A DNA stretch of 64,000 nucleotides from Stenotrophomonas sp. SAM-B (GTDB taxonomy: Bacteria > Pseudomonadota > Gammaproteobacteria > Xanthomonadales > Xanthomonadaceae). The DNA is taken from the NCBI RefSeq assembly GCF_013387485.1, contig NZ_JABBXB010000001.1:578001-642000 (forward strand). The letters run 5' to 3'. A model generated the notes under the pieces. That model had not been told where the DNA came from. It worked only from the letters and a program-made list of their open reading frames with translations, and did not search any database. Both the position numbers and the translations under genes were made by a program. Below are positions 24,992 through 33,832 of this stretch, piece by piece. The first letter of the stretch is position 1. Each line of letters starts with the position of its first letter.

Positions 24992-27706
24992 TCAGTACTT
25001 GAAGCGGAAGTTCAGATAGTACTGGCGGCCGTTGGAGTAGAACGAGGTCGGAATCAACGCGCTCTGGTAGTACTTGTAGGTCGGGTTGTTGAGGTTCAGG
25101 CCATCCAGGCTGATGCTCAGCCAGTCGGTTGCCTTGTAGCTCAGCGACGCAGACAGGGTGCCGAAGTCGTCCTGGTAGTACGGGTTGGTACCGGACAGGC
25201 TGATCAGGAACGAGGAACGGCGGGTGTAGCTGACGCGGGCGCCGAAGCGTTCGTTCTCGAAGTAGGCACCCACGTTGTAGGTGTTCTTCGAGGTACCCAG
25301 CAGGTTGTTGGTGCCATCGGCCCAGGTGTGGTTGGTCCTGCCATTGGCGTAGGTGTAGTTGGCGTTGACGCCGAAGTACTCGCCGATCGGCTGCTCGTAG
25401 GCCACTTCCACGCCGGTGACCTGCCCATCGGCATTGATCGGGGTGGAGATGTCGTAGGTTTCAAGCTGGTTGGTCAGTTCGCTGAAGAGCTGGCGCTGGA
25501 CCACGTCGAAGGCGATGTAGTCCTTCAGGCGCATGTGGTACGCGCCCAGCGACAACAGGCCGCGCGGCATGAAGTACCACTCCAGGTTGGCATCCAGGTT
25601 GCTGGACAGGGTCGGCTTCAGGTCGGGGTTGCCGCCACCGCCGGTCTTGTTCAGATCCGAACCCCACGAGGACGCACCCAGTGCCGAGTAGTCCGGCAGC
25701 GTCTGGGTCTGCGACGCGGCCACACGCAGCACCAGGTCATCGTCCAGGTCGAACTTGATGTTGGCGCTCGGCAGCACGCGGTCGTGCTTGTTCTCGAAGG
25801 CCTGGCGCTGCCACATGCCGAACAGGCTGCGCACGTCGGCGCGGGCCGGATCGCTGACGGCCAGGTAGGTGTCGATGTCCTGCTTGATGTTGACGTAGCG
25901 CAGGCCGATGTTGCCGCTCCACCAGTCACCGGTGAAGTTGGCCTGCACGTAACCGGCGAAGTTCTTTTCCTTCACCTTCCACTCGGCACCGTAGTTGTGG
26001 CGGCCGTCGGGACCGTCGTTGCCGGCCAGCCAGGTCGAGTTGTTGACGATGGCGTTCTGCAGCGCATCCGGGGTGTAGTACCAGATGTTGCGCGGGAAGC
26101 TGCCGCCCACGCCGCTGGCGAAGTTGCCCGGGTACTGCCCGGTGGCGCTGCCGCGCAGTGCGGACCAGATGTCGCCCGGGCTGGCGCCTTCCGGCGACAG
26201 GGCTTCACGTTCGTGGTCGGCGAAGCGCAGGCCGAAGTCGATCGAGCTCAGCGTGCCACCGTTGCTGAAGTACTGGTTGAAATCCAGCGACGCCCAGTCT
26301 TCCTTGTCCTCTGCCTTGACCAGCTGGTTGCCCCAGGTGCCGAAGCTGCTGACGCCTGCTTCGCTGAGGTCGCCACCGATGTTCCAGTCGACCGGGGAGC
26401 CGGCGCCGTGGCTGGCGTAAGACGCGCCGCCACCCTGGCCGACGGTGACTTCGGCGATGAACTGGCGCGGGGTTTCGCCGGTGCCCTTGGTGGTGCCGGC
26501 CTGGAACTTCGCGTTGAGGTTGTCGTTGATCTGCCAGTCCGCGTCGAAGGTGACGTAGCTGCTCTTGGCGGTGGCCTCGCGGTAGATCATGTCGTACACG
26601 CCGTAGTTCGTACCGGGAACGCCGGTGTACGTCGCGTTGGTGATCACGCCATCCACCACGGTGTAACCCGGGTCCGGGGCCTGCGTGCGGCCGAAGCCAC
26701 TGCCGAACATCATGAAGTTGCGGTTGTAGTTGTTCGCTTCCAGTTCGGACGTGAAGCCGCTCAGGCCGAGGGTCAGCGTGTCGATCGGCTTCCACTGCAC
26801 GGTGACCATGCCACCCTTGCGCTTGCGGGTCTGCTCGAACAGGGTCGAACCCAGCAGGCCGGGAATGGACAGGCCTTCCAGGTCCGGACGCGGCGCCTGC
26901 AGGAACTGGCCCGGATTGGCCGGATCGGGGATGCCTGCCACGACCGGATCGGTCGCCTTGAGCGCAAAGAAGCCGCCCGGGATTTCCTGCGCTTCACGGC
27001 GCAGTTCGCGCTCCTGGTAGAAGCCCTGCACCAGCACGCCGAAGGTGTTGGCGTCATTCTTGTAGTTGAACAACGCCGAGTACTGCGGATCGGTCGAGTC
27101 GGCCTGGTCCGAGCGCACGGCGCCGATCGATGCTTCGGCCGTGAACTGCTTGGCGAACTGCAGCGGGGTACGGGTGATGATGTTGACGGTACCGGTGGTG
27201 CCGCCGTCCTGCAGCTTGGCCTGCGAGGACTTGTTCACTTCCACCGAGCTGACCAGCTCGGACGGCAGCAGCGAATAGCTGACGCTGCGGCCGACGTTGT
27301 TGCCTTGGCTGAGCACGAACCAGTCGGCCGAGCCGACGCTGTGGCCGTTGATGAGGGTCTGGGTCAGGCTCGGGCTGGTGCCGCGCAGGCTGACACGGTC
27401 GGCTTCATCGAAGCCGCCTTCATCGGCGCTGGACGAGCTGATGTTCACGCCTGGCACGCGCTGCAGGGTATCGGCGACGTTGTGCGCGGGCAGCTTGCCC
27501 ACGTCTTCGGCGGTGACCACTTCCAGGCGCGCATTCGCTTCGCGCTTGGTATCGAGCGACTTCTCCATCGAACCGCGGATGCCGGTGACCTGGATGGTGT
27601 CCAGGTCGGTTGCGGCCGGCGTGGAGGCCGGGGCTTGCTGCGCGTGGGCGCTGAAGGCCAGGCAGCTGACGATGGCTGCGGAAAGCAGGGTCTTGCGGGT
27701 GTTCAT
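24992..27706 (-). CDS. TonB-dependent receptor, likely for chitooligosaccharides
   Basis: Outer-membrane receptor of 904 residues. I start at ATG 27706 because AGGAGA lies 5-10 bases upstream and the signal peptide (LLSAAIVSCLAFSAHAQ) follows. The TonB box region is near DTIQVTGIRGSME, the plug has KLPAHNVADTLQRVPGVNI, and the C-terminus ends in aromatic-rich YYLNFRFKY. This is the large Caulobacter/Xanthomonas-type receptor class (TIGR01782-like) used for plant and chitin sugars. Its place between the sugar kinase and GH20 hexosaminidase genes makes GlcNAc oligomers the likely substrate. Substrate is inferred from context. Confidence 0.88.
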   Translation of the reverse strand: MNTRKTLLSAAIVSCLAFSAHAQQAPASTPAATDLDTIQVTGIRGSMEKSLDTKREANARLEVVTAEDVGKLPAHNVADTLQRVPGVNISSSSADEGGFDEADRVSLRGTSPSLTQTLINGHSVGSADWFVLSQGNNVGRSVSYSLLPSELVSSVEVNKSSQAKLQDGGTTGTVNIITRTPLQFAKQFTAEASIGAVRSDQADSTDPQYSALFNYKNDANTFGVLVQGFYQERELRREAQEIPGGFFALKATDPVVAGIPDPANPGQFLQAPRPDLEGLSIPGLLGSTLFEQTRKRKGGMVTVQWKPIDTLTLGLSGFTSELEANNYNRNFMMFGSGFGRTQAPDPGYTVVDGVITNATYTGVPGTNYGVYDMIYREATAKSSYVTFDADWQINDNLNAKFQAGTTKGTGETPRQFIAEVTVGQGGGASYASHGAGSPVDWNIGGDLSEAGVSSFGTWGNQLVKAEDKEDWASLDFNQYFSNGGTLSSIDFGLRFADHEREALSPEGASPGDIWSALRGSATGQYPGNFASGVGGSFPRNIWYYTPDALQNAIVNNSTWLAGNDGPDGRHNYGAEWKVKEKNFAGYVQANFTGDWWSGNIGLRYVNIKQDIDTYLAVSDPARADVRSLFGMWQRQAFENKHDRVLPSANIKFDLDDDLVLRVAASQTQTLPDYSALGASSWGSDLNKTGGGGNPDLKPTLSSNLDANLEWYFMPRGLLSLGAYHMRLKDYIAFDVVQRQLFSELTNQLETYDISTPINADGQVTGVEVAYEQPIGEYFGVNANYTYANGRTNHTWADGTNNLLGTSKNTYNVGAYFENERFGARVSYTRRSSFLISLSGTNPYYQDDFGTLSASLSYKATDWLSISLDGLNLNNPTYKYYQSALIPTSFYSNGRQYYLNFRFKY

Positions 27707-27860
27707 GATGTCTCTCCTCATCACTCGATGGTCGCCGGCGACGGCGTCTGTTTGCTTGCGTCTGGTACGACTGTGCCGCGCGCCTGTTGTCCGGTGCGCC
27801 TTGGGTGCTACGTACTGCGTGGTGCGTTGTCCGCAGCGCCGATCCCGGCGCCGCGGCAGA

Positions 27861-28880
27861 TCAGGTGTCCGAGCGGCCGAGGTACCAGCTGGCGGCGCCG
27901 ATGACGCCCAGCTGCCCGTGCTCGACCACCTTCACGGGAATGCGTTCCAGCGCCTCGCGCATCGGCCCCTTGTTGAGGTACCGCTCGACGAACGTGCTGT
28001 TCAACAGGAAGTCGCGGATCTGCGGCAGGATGCCGCCGGCCAGGTAGACACCGCCGGTGACGCCGTACTGCAGTGCCATGTCGCCGATCGTGCTGCCGAG
28101 CAGGCCGCAGAACACGTCCAGGCTCTGCCGCGCGAGCGGGTCGTGGCCGGCCATCGCGGCGGCGGTGACCGCATCGGGGGTGGTCAGCGTCGGCGCCTGG
28201 CCGTTCAACGCGCACAGGGCGCGATACAGATTCATCAGGCCGGGGCCGGACAGCGCCTGCTCGACCGAGACATGCGAGCGCTCACGCAGCATCTGCCGCA
28301 CGATCGCCATCTCCAGTTCGGTGGTGGTGGCCAGGGTGGGCTGGCCGGCTTCGGTAGCCAGGACCACCGCGCCATGTGCGGTCGGGATCCACACGGCCGC
28401 GCCGAGCCCGGTGCCCGGGCCGACCACCAGGGTCGGGCCGCGCGGGGCGGTGGCCGGGCCGGTCAGCTGGAGCACGCCGCTGGCATCGACCTGGGCGGCG
28501 GCATAGGCCACGGCCTCGAAGTCATTGACGATGTAGACCTGGTCCAGGCCGACCTCCCGCTCGATCTGCCGCGCCGACAGCGGCCAGGGCAGGTTGGCGG
28601 TGATCACCGTGCCGTCGTCGCGGGCATAGCCGGCGGTGGCGACCACGCAATGCGTCGGGCGCGGGCCATCGGCCAGGAAGTCGGACAGGATCGCGCTGAG
28701 GCCGGCGTAATCCGCATTGCGGAACTTGCGGTAGTCCAGCAGTTCGACCGGATGGGCCGGATCGGCACTGGCCTGGACCCGGCCAACCCGGACATGCGTA
28801 CCACCCACGTCGGCCGCCAGGAACGGCGGCATCGCGGCGGGCGGGGCATGGGCCGGAACAGCGTGGGCGGCGTTGGTCAC
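27861..28880 (-). CDS. glk: Glucokinase-family sugar kinase, probably GlcNAc kinase
   Basis: Hexokinase of the bacterial Glk family (PF02685), 339 residues from GTG 28880, with GGAG five bases upstream. ATG 28832 is the alternative. ATP site: LAADVGGTHVRVG; sugar-site residues lie in IVNDFEAVAYA and GPGTGLGAAVW. It is the only kinase in this GlcNAc locus and pairs divergently with nagP, so its likely substrate is GlcNAc (NagK-type role), perhaps with glucose. That step is needed before NagA. It lies first in the leftward arm, ahead of the receptor and hexosaminidase. Confidence 0.85.
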   Translation of the reverse strand: MTNAAHAVPAHAPPAAMPPFLAADVGGTHVRVGRVQASADPAHPVELLDYRKFRNADYAGLSAILSDFLADGPRPTHCVVATAGYARDDGTVITANLPWPLSARQIEREVGLDQVYIVNDFEAVAYAAAQVDASGVLQLTGPATAPRGPTLVVGPGTGLGAAVWIPTAHGAVVLATEAGQPTLATTTELEMAIVRQMLRERSHVSVEQALSGPGLMNLYRALCALNGQAPTLTTPDAVTAAAMAGHDPLARQSLDVFCGLLGSTIGDMALQYGVTGGVYLAGGILPQIRDFLLNSTFVERYLNKGPMREALERIPVKVVEHGQLGVIGAASWYLGRSDT

Positions 28881-28933
28881 ACGGACTCCATCGGTTGGGC
28901 GTGGCCAGGGCGGACCCGGCGATTGAGGCGGAG

Positions 28934-28961
28934 TCTGTAATCGTTCTGACAACGATGTCAA
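28934..28961 (-). promoter_or_regulatory. Putative promoter and operator of the leftward nag arm
   Basis: On the minus strand TTGACA (28961-28956) and TACAGA (28939-28934) are 16 bases apart. The near-palindrome TGACAACGATGTCA (28947-28960) overlaps the -35 and spacer and matches the operator before nagP. Most likely target of the LacI regulator encoded in the locus. Confidence 0.55.
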
Positions 28962-29009
28962 CGATAACCTCAGACTTTCGATGTTGCGTCGCAACGTGGG
29001 TTTGCGCAC

Positions 29010-29021
29010 GAAAACGTTTTC
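29010..29021. promoter_or_regulatory. Perfect 12-bp palindrome GAAAACGTTTTC
   Basis: LacI/GalR-type operators often look like this CG-centred palindrome. It lies midway between the two divergent promoters. A second palindrome, GTTGCGTCGCAAC, is at 28984-28996. No evidence shows which protein, if any, binds. Confidence 0.4.
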
Positions 29022-29148
29022 ATCACGGCGCCGTCATGTTTTTGCAAACTCCCGTGAATACGGGCTCCGCTCCTCCCGCCGCGAGCGTTGCCGCCAGATT
29101 GCGCAGGTGCAGCAAAGGAAAATGCGCGGGGGCGGCGTGAACCAGTTG

Positions 29149-29194
29149 TTGACAAACCCGGCGGCGGCAACGAATAAATGTGACAACGTTGTTC
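29149..29194 (+). promoter_or_regulatory. Putative nagP promoter with operator at the start site
   Basis: TTGACA (29149-29154) and AATAAA (29173-29178) are 18 bases apart. TGACAACGTTGTTC (29181-29194) follows directly, where transcription would begin. It shares TGACAACG(A/T)TGT with the site on the other arm, so binding would block both arms. Confidence 0.6.
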
Positions 29195-29246
29195 CCAGTC
29201 ACTCTTCCGACGCCGCTCCGGTGCCGTCGATGCAGGAGCCTCCCTG

Positions 29247-30539
29247 ATGTCTGCCGTGCCTGCTGCCTCCGCGCGTTCGAGCGTGCTCACCTCGATCCTG
29301 ATCATCGGCGTGCTGTTCTTCCTGATCGGCTTCTTCACCTGGCTCAACGGCCCGTTGATCACTTTCGTCAAGCTCGCCTTCGAGCTGGACGAGGTCGGCG
29401 CCTTCCTGGTGCTGATGGTCTTCTACCTGTCGTATTTCTTCCTGGCGCTGCCGGCCTCGTGGATCCTCAAGCGCACCGGCATGAAGAAAGGCCTGAGCCT
29501 GAGCCTGCTGGTGATGGCGGCCGGCGCGGTGGTGTTCGCCCACTTCGCCCAGCAGCGCTGGTATCCGGGCGCGCTCAGCGGCCTGTTCATCATCGGCAGC
29601 GGGCTGGCCCTGCTGCAGACGGCGGTCAACCCGTACATCAGCATCCTCGGCCCGATCGAGACGGCCGCGCGCCGTATCGCGGTAATGGGCATCTGCAACA
29701 AGATCGCCGGCATGCTCGCCCCGGTGCTGATCGGCACGCTGGTGCTGCACGGCATCGGCGATCTGACCGAGCAGGTGGCCGCGGCCGACCCGGTAGTGCG
29801 CAATGCGCTGCTGGATACCTTCGCCAGCAAGATCCAGCTGCCGTACATGGTGATGGCGGGGGTGCTGGTGGTACTGGCGGTGGGTGTGCTGTTCTCGCCG
29901 CTGCCCGAACTGAAGACGTCCGAAGCCAACGCCACGCCGGCCCGCGCGCCGGGGGTGGCCGAGCGCACCAGCATCTTCCAGTTCCCGCACCTGTGGCTGG
30001 GCGTGCTGTGCCTGTTCGTCTATGTCGGCGCGGAAGTGATGGCCGGTGATGCGATCGGCACCTACGGCCACAGCTTCAACCTGCCGCTGGACCAGACCAA
30101 GATGTTCACCTCGATCACCCTGGGCGGCATGCTGCTGGGCTACCTGGCCGGCCTGGCGATGATTCCGCACCTGGTCTCGCAGTCGCGCTACCTGAGCATC
30201 TCCGCGGTGCTGGGGGTGGTGTTCTGCACGGGCGCGCTGCTCACCCACGGCTATGTCTCGGTGGGCTTCGTGGCGGCGCTCGGCTTTGCCAACGCGATGA
30301 TGTGGCCGGCAATCTTCCCGCTGGCGATCCGCGGCCTGGGCCGTTTCACCGAAACCGGCTCGGCCCTGCTGGTGATGGCCATCGCCGGTGGCGCGATCAT
30401 TCCGCAGCTGTTCGCCGTGCTCAAGCAGCACTTCGATTTCCAGTGGGTGTTCGCCGGGTTGATGATTCCCTGCTACCTCTACATCCTGTTCTATTCAGTG
30501 CGCGGCCACCGGATCGGCCTGCCCCGCGACGGGCAGTGA
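29247..30539 (+). CDS. nagP: FucP-type MFS permease, GlcNAc uptake
   Basis: Sugar:proton symporter of the FucP/GluP branch of the major facilitator family, 430 residues with about 12 membrane helices. The first helix pair FFLIGFFTWLNGPLITFVKL and the segment LLQTAVNPYISILGP are family hallmarks. AGGAG lies nine bases before the ATG. First gene of the rightward nag operon, so GlcNAc import across the inner membrane is the likely job, as for NagP of Shewanella and Xanthomonas. The lacI-type gene follows 9 bases after its stop, or 42 bases if it begins at its preferred ATG. Confidence 0.92.
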   Translation: MSAVPAASARSSVLTSILIIGVLFFLIGFFTWLNGPLITFVKLAFELDEVGAFLVLMVFYLSYFFLALPASWILKRTGMKKGLSLSLLVMAAGAVVFAHFAQQRWYPGALSGLFIIGSGLALLQTAVNPYISILGPIETAARRIAVMGICNKIAGMLAPVLIGTLVLHGIGDLTEQVAAADPVVRNALLDTFASKIQLPYMVMAGVLVVLAVGVLFSPLPELKTSEANATPARAPGVAERTSIFQFPHLWLGVLCLFVYVGAEVMAGDAIGTYGHSFNLPLDQTKMFTSITLGGMLLGYLAGLAMIPHLVSQSRYLSISAVLGVVFCTGALLTHGYVSVGFVAALGFANAMMWPAIFPLAIRGLGRFTETGSALLVMAIAGGAIIPQLFAVLKQHFDFQWVFAGLMIPCYLYILFYSVRGHRIGLPRDGQ

Positions 30540-30581
30540 TCGGCGATCATGGACGCTCCACGGAACCCGCAGGACAAAGCC

Positions 30582-31649
30582 ATGCGCAGAGCGACCATCA
30601 AGGATGTCGCCGAACGGGCCAAGGTGTCATTGAAGACCGTCTCGCGCGTCATCAACAATGAGCCCTCGGTGATGCAGGCCACCCGCGCGCGTGTCCTGCG
30701 CGCGATTGCCGAACTGGACTACGAGCCCGATCCGGCCGCGCGCAACCTGCGCACCGGTACCACCCTGGTGATCGGGCTGGTCTACGACAACCCCAATCCG
30801 TACCACATCATCGGCATGCAGAACGGCGTCCTCGCTGCGTGTCGCGAGACCGGGTTCGGGCTGCAGATCCATCCCTGCGATTCCAGCTCACCGATGCTGG
30901 CCGAAGAACTGGCCGACTGGGTGCAGCGTTCGCGCCTGGCCGGGCTGGTGCTGACCGCGCCGATGTCCGAGCGCCGCGACCTGGTGGCGGCGCTGACCGG
31001 GCGAGGGATCAAGCTGGCGCGCATCATCGCCGGCACCGCCGACCCGGAAGATGGTGCCTGCGTGTTCGTCGACGACCGCGAGGCCGCCTACGAGGTCACC
31101 GAGCACCTGATCCAGCTCGGCCACCAGCGCATCGGCTTCCTGTGGGGCAGCAGTTCGCACGGCTCCAGCGTGGAGCGCCATGCCGGCTACGAGGCGGCGC
31201 TGCGCGATTACGGCATGAGCGTGGACAAGCACCTGGTGGTGCAGGGCGACTACACCTTTGACGACGGTTTCCGCGGTGCGCGCCGCCTGTTGGCGCTGCG
31301 CGAGCCGCCTACCGCGATCTTCGGTTCCAACGATGAAATTGCCGCCGGCGTGCTGGCCGCGGCCAAGTCGGCGGGCATGAACGTGCCCTACGACCTGTCC
31401 ATCGCAGGCTTCGAGGACAGTCCGTTCTCGCGCCAGTCCTGGCCGCCGCTGACCACCGCCAAGCAGGCCACCGAAGACATCGCCCGGCATGCCGCGCGCC
31501 TGCTGATCGCGCAGCTGCGCAGCGATGCCTACGACGAAGCTCCGCTGCAGCTGCGCAACCAGGGCTTCGTGCCGCAGCTGGTGGTGCGTGGTTCCACCGC
31601 GCCGATGCGCCCGCAGGGTGCACGGCTTCCTTCTCCTGAAACGACCTGA
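30582..31649 (+). CDS. nagQ: LacI-family repressor of the nag locus
   Basis: Transcription regulator, 355 residues. I chose ATG 30582 because AGGA sits upstream and the DNA-binding helix-turn-helix then begins where expected (MRRATIKDVAERAKVSLKTV). An in-frame ATG at 30549 would add 11 residues. The hinge is YEPDPAARNLRTGTT, and the remainder is a periplasmic-binding-like ligand domain. Encoded inside the operon it probably controls; the divergent region holds two matching palindromes. Ligand is likely GlcNAc or its phosphate, by analogy with NagQ of Xanthomonas. Gene name is inferred from context. Confidence 0.88.
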   Translation: MRRATIKDVAERAKVSLKTVSRVINNEPSVMQATRARVLRAIAELDYEPDPAARNLRTGTTLVIGLVYDNPNPYHIIGMQNGVLAACRETGFGLQIHPCDSSSPMLAEELADWVQRSRLAGLVLTAPMSERRDLVAALTGRGIKLARIIAGTADPEDGACVFVDDREAAYEVTEHLIQLGHQRIGFLWGSSSHGSSVERHAGYEAALRDYGMSVDKHLVVQGDYTFDDGFRGARRLLALREPPTAIFGSNDEIAAGVLAAAKSAGMNVPYDLSIAGFEDSPFSRQSWPPLTTAKQATEDIARHAARLLIAQLRSDAYDEAPLQLRNQGFVPQLVVRGSTAPMRPQGARLPSPETT

Positions 31650-31655
31650 GTCCCC

Positions 31656-32684
31656 ATGTCCCTGCCTGCTCCCCACGACACCCTGATGTACCGCGAAGCC
31701 GCCGAGGCTGCCGATGTGATAGCCGCGCAGTTCGCGCGCAACCAGGTGGCCGTGGAGACGCTGGCGGCCAGCCTGCGCGCGGCGCCGCCGCCGTTCGTGG
31801 TGACCTGCGCGCGGGGCAGTTCCGATCATGCCGCCACCTATGCCAAGTACCTGCTGGAAACGCGGCTGGGGCTGGTGACCGCCTCGGCCTCGCCGTCGGT
31901 GGGCTCGGTCTACGAAGCGCCGCTGAAGCTGCGTGGCGCGCTGTACATCGTGATCTCGCAGTCGGGTAAGAGCCCCGACCTGCTGCGCAACGCCGAGGCC
32001 GCCCGTGCGGCCGGCGCGCGCGTGGTGGCGCTGGTCAATGTCGAGGATTCGCCGCTGGCGCAGCTGGCCGAAACGGTGATCCCGCTGGGCGCCGGCGCCG
32101 AGCGCAGCGTCGCGGCGACCAAAAGCTACCTGGCCTCGCTGTCGGCCATCCTGCAGCTGGTGGCGTACTGGACGCAGGACGTGGGCTTGATCGCTTCGCT
32201 GCGCGCGCTGCCCGATGCCCTGCGCGAAGCCTGGAACAACGACTGGTCGTCGCTGACCGAGGGCCTGGTGCCGGCGCACAACCTGTTCGTGCTCGGCCGT
32301 GGCCTTGGCCTGGCCGCCGCGCAGGAAGCAGCGCTGAAATTCAAGGAAACCTGCGGCCTGCACGCCGAGGCCTACAGCTCGGCCGAGGTCAAGCACGGCC
32401 CGATGGCGCTGGTCGGCCCGGGCTTCCCGGTGCTGGCGTTCGCCCAGCCGGATGAAACCGGTGCCGGCACCCGCGCGGTGCTGGGCGAGTTCGCCGCGCG
32501 CGATGCCCAGGTGTGGCTGGCCGATGTCGGTGGCGACCTGCCGCTGCCGGTCGCACCGCACCCGGCCTGCGCGCCGCTGCTGACCATCCAGAGCTTCTAC
32601 CGCGCGATCAACGCGCTGGCGCTGCGTCGCGGGCACAACCCCGATCTGCCGCCGCATCTGAACAAGGTGACGGAAACCGTCTGA
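31656..32684 (+). CDS. nagB-II: SIS-domain glucosamine-6-phosphate deaminase NagB-II
   Basis: 342-residue protein with two sugar-isomerase (SIS) domains, related to the isomerase half of GlmS and lacking the glutaminase half. Motifs: VTCARGSSDHAATYAKYL, VISQSGKSPDLL, VAATKSYLASL, and the C-terminal EVKHGPMALVGPG. This non-orthologous form replaces classical NagB in Shewanella and xanthomonads and converts glucosamine-6-phosphate to fructose-6-phosphate plus ammonia. It overlaps nagA (TGATG), which supports a shared pathway. Confidence 0.92.
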   Translation: MSLPAPHDTLMYREAAEAADVIAAQFARNQVAVETLAASLRAAPPPFVVTCARGSSDHAATYAKYLLETRLGLVTASASPSVGSVYEAPLKLRGALYIVISQSGKSPDLLRNAEAARAAGARVVALVNVEDSPLAQLAETVIPLGAGAERSVAATKSYLASLSAILQLVAYWTQDVGLIASLRALPDALREAWNNDWSSLTEGLVPAHNLFVLGRGLGLAAAQEAALKFKETCGLHAEAYSSAEVKHGPMALVGPGFPVLAFAQPDETGAGTRAVLGEFAARDAQVWLADVGGDLPLPVAPHPACAPLLTIQSFYRAINALALRRGHNPDLPPHLNKVTETV

Positions 32685-33832
32685 TGAAAACTGTCCTGCG
32701 CAACGCCCGCATCCTGGCCGGCGACGACTTCCGCGATGACCTGGCGGTGGTGATCGAAAGCGGGCGGATCACCGCGCTGGTTTCCGATGCCGCGCCGATG
32801 CTCGGCCAGGCCGATGAGCAGGTGGACCTGGGCGGCGGCTGGCTGCTGCCGGGCTTCATCGATGCGCAGGTCAACGGCGGCGGCGGGGTGCTGTTCAACA
32901 ACAGTCCGGATGTCGCCACGCTGCGCACGCTGGCGCAGGCGCACCGCCGCTTCGGCACCACCGGGCTGCTGCCGACCCTGATCAGCGACGACGTGCAGGT
33001 GATGCGCGCGGCCATCGCCGCGACCCGCCAGGCGATCAGCGAAGGCGTGCCCGGCGTGCTGGGCATCCACCTGGAAGGCCCCTACATCGCGCCGGCGCGC
33101 AAGGGCACCCACGATGCCAACAAATTCCGCGTCCCCGATGCCGCCGAGATTGCCCTGGCGGCTTCGTTGGACAACGGCGTCACCCTGCTCACGCTGGCCC
33201 CCGAACGGGTGCCGCTGGAGAGCATCCGCGCGCTGGTCGAACGGGGCGTGGTGGTGGCGGCAGGTCACACCGCCGCCAGCTATGAAGAGGCGCGTGCCGG
33301 CCTGGAGGCGGGCATCCGTGGGTTCACCCATCTGTACAACGCGATGTCGCCGCTGACCGGGCGCGAGCCGGGCGCAGTGGGAGCGGCGCTGGAAGACCGC
33401 GACAGCTGGGTCGGCATCATCGCCGACGGCGTGCACGTGCACCCGGCCAGCCTGCGCGTGGCGCTGGCGACCAAGCCGCGTGGCAAGGTCATGCTGGTGA
33501 CCGACGCGATGCCGCCGGTCGGTGCGGAAGACCCCCGCTATGAACTGTACGGCGAGGTCATCACCGCCGTGGACGGCGTGGTGCGCAATGCGGCCGGCTC
33601 GCTGGCCGGCTCGGCGCTGGACATGGCCACGGCGGTGCGCAACAGCGTGCAGCTGCTGGGCGTTTCGCTGGCCGAAGCGGCGCGGATGGCCTCCACCTAT
33701 CCCGCGCAGTTCCTGAATCTGGATGACCGTTACGGGCATATCGCCGAAGGGCATCACGCCGATCTGGTACTGCTCGATGACGCCCTGCAGGTGCGCAGCA
33801 CCTGGATCGCCGGGCAGCGCGAAGACGTATGA
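32684..33832 (+). CDS. nagA: N-acetylglucosamine-6-phosphate deacetylase
   Basis: Amidohydrolase-superfamily enzyme that removes acetate from GlcNAc-6-phosphate. 382 residues from the ATG that overlaps the nagB-II stop. Metal and substrate motifs: GIHLEGPYIAPARKGTHD, VAAGHTAASYEEA, GFTHLYNAMSPLTGREPG and the catalytic Asp in LVTDAMPPVGAED. Length matches the family. The next gene starts within its stop (ATGA). Confidence 0.96.
   Translation: MKTVLRNARILAGDDFRDDLAVVIESGRITALVSDAAPMLGQADEQVDLGGGWLLPGFIDAQVNGGGGVLFNNSPDVATLRTLAQAHRRFGTTGLLPTLISDDVQVMRAAIAATRQAISEGVPGVLGIHLEGPYIAPARKGTHDANKFRVPDAAEIALAASLDNGVTLLTLAPERVPLESIRALVERGVVVAAGHTAASYEEARAGLEAGIRGFTHLYNAMSPLTGREPGAVGAALEDRDSWVGIIADGVHVHPASLRVALATKPRGKVMLVTDAMPPVGAEDPRYELYGEVITAVDGVVRNAAGSLAGSALDMATAVRNSVQLLGVSLAEAARMASTYPAQFLNLDDRYGHIAEGHHADLVLLDDALQVRSTWIAGQREDV

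Noticed and set aside
24968..27904. 978-codon open frame opposite the TonB receptor
   Set aside because: Antisense to a receptor with plug and C-terminal barrel signatures; no start signal or family match.
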